Both the position numbers and the translations under genes were made by a program. This document shows, piece after piece, positions 36,646 to 41,635 of a stretch of DNA of 41,635 bases; the first letter of the stretch is position 1; each line of letters begins with the position of its first letter. The DNA is from Litchfieldia alkalitelluris (GTDB taxonomy: Bacteria > Bacillota > Bacilli > Bacillales > Salisediminibacteriaceae), in contig NZ_KZ119600.1 in the NCBI RefSeq assembly GCF_002153425.1, forward strand, positions 4,475,795-4,517,429, given 5' to 3'. The notes under the pieces were generated by a model. The model was not told the origin of the DNA. It searched no databases and saw only the letters and a program-made list of their open reading frames with translations.

Positions 36646-36841
36646 ATAAAGTTGTTGATGAGACCTGCGCAAACTCGCTTTCACGCAAGGTACAAGTGCG
36701 ACATCTACTCATTCTTCGCAGTGTCTTCTTTGCCTCGGGCAGCTGGTAAGCCTCCTCATGCATTCGCACTGCGGGGTCTTACCCCTGCCTTTGATCCCGA
36801 AGGTGTCTCACTTGCTCCGGTCTCATCAACAGTTCTTTATT
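36646..36841. repeat. structured intergenic repeat element, copy 2 (196 bp, decayed)
   Basis: It is related to the element at 15936: GGGC.GCTGGT.AGCCTCCT, TGCGGGGTCT.ACCCCTGCCT and TCCCG.AGG.GTCTC segments are shared. The terminal inverted repeats are longer (ATAAAGTTGTTGATGAGACC at 36646-36665, mirrored at 36819-36841). The left half carries about 57 extra bases. GGTAAG (36745-36750) pairs with CTTACC (36778-36783), while copy 1 has GGTGAG with CTCACC. The rest of the gap 36360-37028 holds the thl regulatory sites and a hairpin. Confidence 0.75.
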
Positions 36842-36956
36842 AAGGACTCTTGAATAATGATTTGATCTAAAAGAAGATACAGTTACCTCGTAAACTTCAG
36901 TTTGTTCCACAAATTTACTAATCTTTAAATCTGTAAAGAATATCTAATAACATATC

Positions 36957-36995
36957 TATTCGGGAGCCTCGCATTTCATACGAGACACCCGAATA
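36957..36995 (-). terminator. hairpin after fadF, probable terminator
   Basis: TATTCGGG (36957-36964) pairs with CCCGAATA (36988-36995), and inner CTCG with CGAG, around an ATTTCATA-like loop. It lies about 35 nt past the fadF stop codon. The T-tract is poor on the minus strand, so this may be a weak or factor-assisted terminator. Confidence 0.55.
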
Positions 36996-37028
36996 TTTAG
37001 AATTTTCTGTTCTTCATACTTTATTTCT

Positions 37029-39149
37029 TCAAACAGCCTCAGATTCCTTTTTTATGTCTAAAGATTTTTCTAAAATCTCTACAATATCTAACGTTTTCAC
37101 ATCATCTTCTACTTCCTTCGCCTTTGTTCCATCACTTAGCATCGTTAAGCAATAAGGACAAGCACTTCCAATTACTGATGGTGAAACTTCAAGAGCCTGC
37201 TCTGTACGGGCTTCGTTTACGCGAGTTCCCGTGTCCTCCTCCATCCACATCATACCTCCACCAGCGCCACAGCACATTCCGTTTTCACGGTTACGTTCCA
37301 TTTCAACTAGTTTTACACCAGGAATGGACTTCAGGATTTCGCGAGGTGCATCATACACATCGTTATATCTTCCTAAGTAACATGAATCGTGGTATACGAT
37401 CGTTTCATTTACTTCTTTCGTAGGCTTAATCTTCCCTTCCTGAAGCCATTGGAATATTAGTTCTGTATGGTGATAGACTTCTGCTTCTAGTCCAAAGTCA
37501 GGATACTCATTTTTAAATGTGTTATAGATGTGAGGATCTGTTGTAATAATCTTCTTCACACCATTTTTCTCAAATTCTTGAATGTTTGCAGTTGCGAGCT
37601 CTTGGAATAAGAACTCGTTACCAATTCTTCGTGGCGTATCACCTGAGTTCTTTTCCTTGTTTCCTAGAATTGCAAACTTAATGCCAGTCTCATTCATGAT
37701 TTTTGCAAAAGACTGGGCAATCTTCTGGCTTCGGTTATCATAAGACGCCATGGATCCAACAAAGAACAAGTAATCAAATTCTTCTCCACGCTTCTTAAGA
37801 TCCTTCACTGTAGGAACTTCGATATCGTCCCTACCATCACGCCAGTTTTCACGCTCTTTACGGTTAATACCCCAAGGGTTCCCTTGCTTCTCAATATTTT
37901 TAATTGTACGCTGCGCTTCCGTATCCATCTTTCCTTCTGTCAGCACAAGGTAACGACGCATATCAATAATTTTGTCTACGTGCTCGTTCATTACTGGACA
38001 TTGGTCCTCACAGTTACGGCATGTTGTACAAGCCCAAATTTCTTCTTCCGTAATGACATCTCCAATAAGACTTACATCATATGGATCTACAACAGTTGCA
38101 GCAGCCTCTTGTCCTGCTTGCCCCGCACCTGTAGCAGCTGCGGCTAGTTGGTTTCCTTTTGTATGGTTAAATGCAAAAGATGGTAACCACGGTTTTCTTG
38201 ATGTTACTGCAGCACCTTTTTCTGTTAAATGGTCACGCATTTTTACAATGAGGTCCATTGGTGACAGCATTTTCCCTGTTCCAGTTGCTGGACACATATT
38301 TGTACAGCGCCCACACTCCACACATGCGTATAGATCAAGTAGTTGTTTATGGTCAAAATCTTCAATTTGATTTTTCCCAAACTTCTCAGCATCTTCGTCC
38401 TCAAAGTTGATGGACTCCAGCTGCCCTTTCTTATGCGTCGGTCCGAGCCAAACATTCGCTGGCCCTGCAATAAGGTGGGCGTGTTTCGATTGTGGAATAT
38501 ATACAAGGAATACTAGAAGGAATAACAAGTGCATCCACCAGAAAACGAAAAATGCTATTCCAGCAGCAGTGGCGCTAACCCCGCTGAAAACGGTTGCAAT
38601 CCCAGATGCAATCGGCTCAAATCCAGTAGTCCCTTTATCTAGCCAGATCATTTCCATTCCTTTTGCAAATAGCTTGGAAATCATCAATCCTCCGATAAAA
38701 ATTAGAACTAATCCTGCTTTAAAATTTCGCTTTAATCGGACGAGCTTTTCCACATATCGGCGGTGGAACGCCCAAACTACAGCTACAAGGATCATAAGTA
38801 CGACTATTTCTTGGAAAAAAGTAAAGAATGGATATATTGGACCTAGTGGCAGATGTGATTCTGGTGCTAGCCCCTTCCATATGACATCAATGGCACTAAA
38901 TTGAACGAGCAGGAATCCGTAAAAAAGCATGACATGAATAATTCCACTTTTCTTGTCCTTCATCAGCTTTTTTTGACCGAATACCATCGTCCAAAGGGCC
39001 TCCCACCGTTCTTTTACAGTGAGATTAAATTCTGCTTTTTTCCCTAGCTTAATGTACTCCATCCGCGTCTTAACTAATGACGCAAATAAATAAAGTGCGT
39101 ATCCTGTTACGAGTAAAAATAAAATCCAGTTAATGATAATTGGTTCCAA
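37029..39149 (-). CDS. fadF: Membrane (Fe-S) oxidoreductase FadF, probable ETF:menaquinone oxidoreductase
   Basis: This 706-residue protein has about six N-terminal membrane helices resembling a NarI-type cytochrome b subunit. Two 4Fe-4S motifs follow (CVECGRCTNMCP near 273-284, CTTCRNCEDQCP near 372-385), then CCG/heterodisulfide-reductase-like domains (HDSCYLGRYNDVYD, MCCGAGGGMMW near 626). Such proteins are thought to move electrons from ETF, reduced by acyl-CoA dehydrogenases, to menaquinone. It begins at TTG: AAGGGGAG lies six bases before it and no ATG fits. A FadR operator overlaps its promoter. The B. subtilis counterpart is fadF (ywjF). Confidence 0.92.
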   Translation of the reverse strand: MEPIIINWILFLLVTGYALYLFASLVKTRMEYIKLGKKAEFNLTVKERWEALWTMVFGQKKLMKDKKSGIIHVMLFYGFLLVQFSAIDVIWKGLAPESHLPLGPIYPFFTFFQEIVVLMILVAVVWAFHRRYVEKLVRLKRNFKAGLVLIFIGGLMISKLFAKGMEMIWLDKGTTGFEPIASGIATVFSGVSATAAGIAFFVFWWMHLLFLLVFLVYIPQSKHAHLIAGPANVWLGPTHKKGQLESINFEDEDAEKFGKNQIEDFDHKQLLDLYACVECGRCTNMCPATGTGKMLSPMDLIVKMRDHLTEKGAAVTSRKPWLPSFAFNHTKGNQLAAAATGAGQAGQEAAATVVDPYDVSLIGDVITEEEIWACTTCRNCEDQCPVMNEHVDKIIDMRRYLVLTEGKMDTEAQRTIKNIEKQGNPWGINRKERENWRDGRDDIEVPTVKDLKKRGEEFDYLFFVGSMASYDNRSQKIAQSFAKIMNETGIKFAILGNKEKNSGDTPRRIGNEFLFQELATANIQEFEKNGVKKIITTDPHIYNTFKNEYPDFGLEAEVYHHTELIFQWLQEGKIKPTKEVNETIVYHDSCYLGRYNDVYDAPREILKSIPGVKLVEMERNRENGMCCGAGGGMMWMEEDTGTRVNEARTEQALEVSPSVIGSACPYCLTMLSDGTKAKEVEDDVKTLDIVEILEKSLDIKKESEAV

Positions 39150-39384
39150 GTAAAGCTCCCCTTTCTTCTAGACTTAATTTGCTGACAGGTGTTAATTAGT
39201 GGGACTCTTGAAGCTCTTGGTGCTTTGATGCTATTGGTGCTGGTTGATGCTACTGGTGTTGGTTGGTGCTCTTGGTGCTGTTGATGTTGGTTGTTGGATA
39301 AAAAATGAACTAAAGCATTATATATTTACCCATGTCGCCCCCGAAATCACACCTTATTCTGAAAATAATTATTATTCGGTTTTC

Positions 39385-39422
39385 ATTATAGCACAATTTT
39401 TACTGAATGAGTATTCATTCAT
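39385..39422 (-). promoter_or_regulatory. fadF promoter with FadR operator
   Basis: CTGAATGAGTATTCATTCAT at 39403-39422 matches the Bacillus FadR box ATGAATGANTANTCATTCAT except for one outer base. On the minus strand the -10 element TATAAT lies at 39390-39385. The box covers the expected, poorly conserved -35 position, as expected for repression relieved by long-chain acyl-CoA. The implied leader to the TTG start is about 230 nt and includes a TTGGTGCT-like low-complexity stretch (39205-39297). Confidence 0.85.
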
Positions 39423-39716
39423 ACTAAGTTTGTTAATACTATATTGTCTAATGTTTGAAAATATGCAGTCTAATTGGGGGTTGGGCAGTTTAGATTTGAA
39501 AGTAATAGAACTATAATCAACTCCTTTTCCACCTCTATGAATTAATTTCGCACATGTAAAAACAAAAGTCGGAATCTTATTTTTTCAAAAGCAACAAGCT
39601 TATGTTCAATAACATAGGGGAATAACCCTTCATATGCAAAAAGTAGTAAAAAACCGTTTTTTCGGAAAAGCTAACTAATCAAAGCCAAAAAATACATATT
39701 CTCAGGAGGGGTTTCT
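39423..39716. other. upstream region of cls, no firm element
   Basis: AT-rich spacer with a small CCG-TTTTTT-CGG hairpin near 39654 and the strong ribosome binding site AGGAGG at 39704-39709 that decides the cls start. I found no confident promoter. Confidence 0.4.
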
Positions 39717-40919
39717 TTGTTTCTGATGGCACTTATAATAATCCTTATCCTCATCATTGCCTGGATAACAGTGGATATTTATTTAGGTTACAAGAAACAC
39801 CAAGCAGCTATTAAACAATATAAAGAAGCTCCAATTAGACAGAGTGATGCCCATTTTTTTTCTCAAGGAGATAAGCTTTATGACGATATGTTTAAGGAAA
39901 TTGTGAAGGCTAAAGACCACATTCACATGTACTTTTATATTTTTCGCGATGATAATATCGGAAAAAAAATGCTCGGGAATCTAATGGAAAAGGCACGTCA
40001 AGGTGTGACTGTCCGGTTAATGGTGGACTGGATAGGCTCTAAAATCTCAAAAGAGTCACTAGCTAAGTTAAAGGAAGCAGGAATACAATTTTCCAAAGCA
40101 AATCCCCCTTCTTTTCCATATTTCTTCTACACACTAAATGAACGTAATCATCGTAAGATCACTGTCATTGATGGAAAAATTGGATATATAGGCGGCTATA
40201 ACATTGGTGATGAGTATTTAGGTCGTGATCCAAAAATGGGGCCATGGCGCGACTACCATTTAAAGCTAGCAGGAGAGGCAGTGGCAGACTTACAGAAGCA
40301 GTATCTAAATGACTGGGAAAGATCAGCGAACGAAACGATTCCACATGATGAGAAGAACTTCCCTCTATTAGAAAAGGGGAAGTTAAAAGTACAAATTGTT
40401 CCTACAAATGGAACACACGCAAAGGAAACAATCGTGTCCCTTTTGCATCGAGCCAAGAAATCCGTTATGATTGGGACCCCTTACTTCATTCCAGGTTCCG
40501 AGGTTCAAAATGCATTGCTTGATTTGGTAAAAAAAGGAGTACGCGTAAAAGTATTAATTCCGAAGACGCCAGATCATCCATTAGTTAAGGACGCTGCCAT
40601 TCCTTACATCGAATCACTATTGAAAGCAGGTGTGGAAATCCGCCAATTTAATAAAGGGTTTTATCATTCAAAGGTCATTATCATTGATGATGATATTGTG
40701 GATATTGGGACAGCTAATTTCGATAAGCGCAGCTTTCATTTAAACCATGAAATCAATTGTATTATTTCTGATCAGGAATGGATTCGACAAGTGAAGGATG
40801 AGATTGAAGAAGATTTTTACCAGCGTGGTGAGGAAATTACGTTAGAGCAGATTAAGAGCAGATCATTTTTTGAAAAAACGAAGGAAAAAGTTGCTACAAC
40901 CTTGTCTCCCCTTCTTTAA
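39717..40919 (+). CDS. cls: Cardiolipin synthase / phospholipase D family (YwjE-like)
   Basis: This 400-residue membrane-bound phosphatidyltransferase condenses two phosphatidylglycerols to cardiolipin. One N-terminal transmembrane helix (about 2-24) is followed by two PLD domains, each with an HKD motif: H145-x-K147-x4-D152 (NHRKITVIDG) and H317-x-K319-x4-D324 (YHSKVIIIDD). The start is TTG, with AGGAGG seven bases upstream; the ATG three codons later is too far from it. The locus next to fadF corresponds to B. subtilis ywjE, a paralogue of the main synthase ClsA. Confidence 0.93.
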   Translation: MFLMALIIILILIIAWITVDIYLGYKKHQAAIKQYKEAPIRQSDAHFFSQGDKLYDDMFKEIVKAKDHIHMYFYIFRDDNIGKKMLGNLMEKARQGVTVRLMVDWIGSKISKESLAKLKEAGIQFSKANPPSFPYFFYTLNERNHRKITVIDGKIGYIGGYNIGDEYLGRDPKMGPWRDYHLKLAGEAVADLQKQYLNDWERSANETIPHDEKNFPLLEKGKLKVQIVPTNGTHAKETIVSLLHRAKKSVMIGTPYFIPGSEVQNALLDLVKKGVRVKVLIPKTPDHPLVKDAAIPYIESLLKAGVEIRQFNKGFYHSKVIIIDDDIVDIGTANFDKRSFHLNHEINCIISDQEWIRQVKDEIEEDFYQRGEEITLEQIKSRSFFEKTKEKVATTLSPLL

Positions 40920-41185
40920 ATATTGTAGAGGATCGGAGGAAGAGGTCAGAGGTTGATAAGGGCAACTCTTGAAGTAAAAATTCTTCGTTGGCAAGGAACA
41001 TTTGTGATCCACGCGATCGCGATAAGGAACTCGTCATTCATTGGAAAAAATGCTATTTCTGTTGATATTCACCGAATATATCAATAGGGTGTTCTGTGTA
41101 CTGCATCAATTTGAATGACGGACCGGACATATTTTAAAGACAATTGTGATTGTGGCTGTGCTGGAAAAACTAGGTTGATTTTGGT
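40920..41185. other. spacer between cls and array C
   Basis: No gene, no clear terminator and no repeat were recognised here. The short palindrome GCGATCGC occurs near 41014. Confidence 0.4.
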
Positions 41186-41635
41186 TGTCCGCAGCTTGTG
41201 GGGCTATGGACAATTACAGCCTTAATCGCTGGCATTTTGTCCGCTGCTCATGCTTCTACGGACAATTACAGCCTCAATCACTGGCATTTTGTCCGCTGCT
41301 CATGCTTCTGCGGACAATTACAGCCTCAATCACTAGCATTTTGTCCGCTGCTTCTGCTTCTGCGGACAATTACAACGTGAATCACTAGCATTTTGTCCGC
41401 TGACTCTGTTTCTGCGGACAATTACAGCCTCAATCACTGGCATTTTGTCCGCTGACTCTGTTTCTGCGGACAGTTCCAACGTGAATCACTAGCATTTTGT
41501 CCGCTGACTATGTTTCTGCGGACAATTACAACGTGAATCACTAGCATTTTGTCCGCTGACTATGTTTCTGCGGACAGTTGCTGCCTTAATCGCTGGCATT
41601 TTGTCCGCTGACTATGTTTCTGCGGACAGTTGCTG
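41186..41635. repeat. 52-bp hairpin tandem array C (at least nine units, cut by window edge)
   Basis: TGTCCGC starts at 41186, 41238, 41290, 41342, 41394, 41446, 41498, 41550 and 41602, every 52 bp. Arms TGTCCG and CGGACA are conserved in all but the first unit (TATGGACA). Loops change from TGCTCATGCTTCT-like to TGACTATGTTTCT-like along the array. The linker (ATTACAGCCTCAATCACTGG plus CATTT) is alignable to array B at TTAC.GC.T..ATC.CT..C. It is therefore the same family, diverged, 15 kb away, and continues beyond the window. Confidence 0.95.

Noticed and set aside
39244-39516. 90-codon plus-strand frame upstream of fadF
   Set aside because: It begins in low-complexity TTGGTGCT sequence and crosses the FadR operator and fadF promoter; no ribosome binding site.

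Overview
The window looks like the chromosome of a low-GC, endospore-forming member of the Bacillaceae. The evidence is the set of sporulation genes (spoIIR, spo0F), strong AGGAGG-type ribosome binding sites, an RNA polymerase delta subunit, and a gene order close to the Bacillus subtilis ywl-ywj region (mntP/ywlD, ywlC, ywlB, spoIIR, prmC, prfA, tdk, rpmE, rho, glpX, murA, tal, fba, spo0F, ywjG, pyrG, rpoE, acyl-CoA dehydrogenase, fadF, cls). Nearly all genes run on the minus strand. Exceptions are a CoA-disulfide-reductase-like gene, ywjG, cls and a possible 52-codon gene. I cannot fix the genus; an alkaliphile or halophile relative of B. halodurans or Evansella is only a guess. No rRNA, tRNA, transposase, prophage or CRISPR was seen.

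Layout, left to right. 1-460: a 52-bp hairpin repeat array and other short repeats. 461-6778: mntP, threonylcarbamoyl-AMP synthase, an acetyltransferase, spoIIR, a membrane protein, prmC and prfA, with a DnaA-box cluster around ywlC. 7066-10346: CoA-disulfide reductase, a lipoprotein, thymidine kinase and a zinc-free type B L31. 10527-17634: rho, glpX, murA, transaldolase, fba, spo0F. 17781-24386: an unknown 515-residue anchored protein, ywjG, a NERD/zinc-ribbon protein, pyrG, rpoE. 24609-26300: a 33-unit, 52-bp hairpin array. 26718-36359: an acyl-CoA operon read in the order thiolase, 3-hydroxybutyryl-CoA dehydrogenase, two acyl-CoA dehydrogenases, MeaB, TetR regulator, IcmF. 37029-39149: fadF with a FadR operator. 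39717-40919: cardiolipin synthase, followed by a third 52-bp array running off the right edge.

How the genes fit together. IcmF interconverts isobutyryl-CoA and n-butyryl-CoA. The acyl-CoA dehydrogenases, hydroxybutyryl-CoA dehydrogenase and thiolase then take butyryl-CoA to acetyl-CoA, except for a crotonase that must be elsewhere. FadF would pass the electrons from ETF to the quinone pool. This cluster sits where B. subtilis has only acdA between fadF and rpoE.

The most unusual content is non-coding. Three tandem arrays keep the same geometry (27-bp TGTC...GACA inverted repeat plus 25-bp linker, total 52 bp, about five helical turns) despite divergent sequence. The central one contains a recent 312-bp higher-order amplification. 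There are also two copies of a roughly 140-200-bp structured element that show a compensatory base change in a stem.
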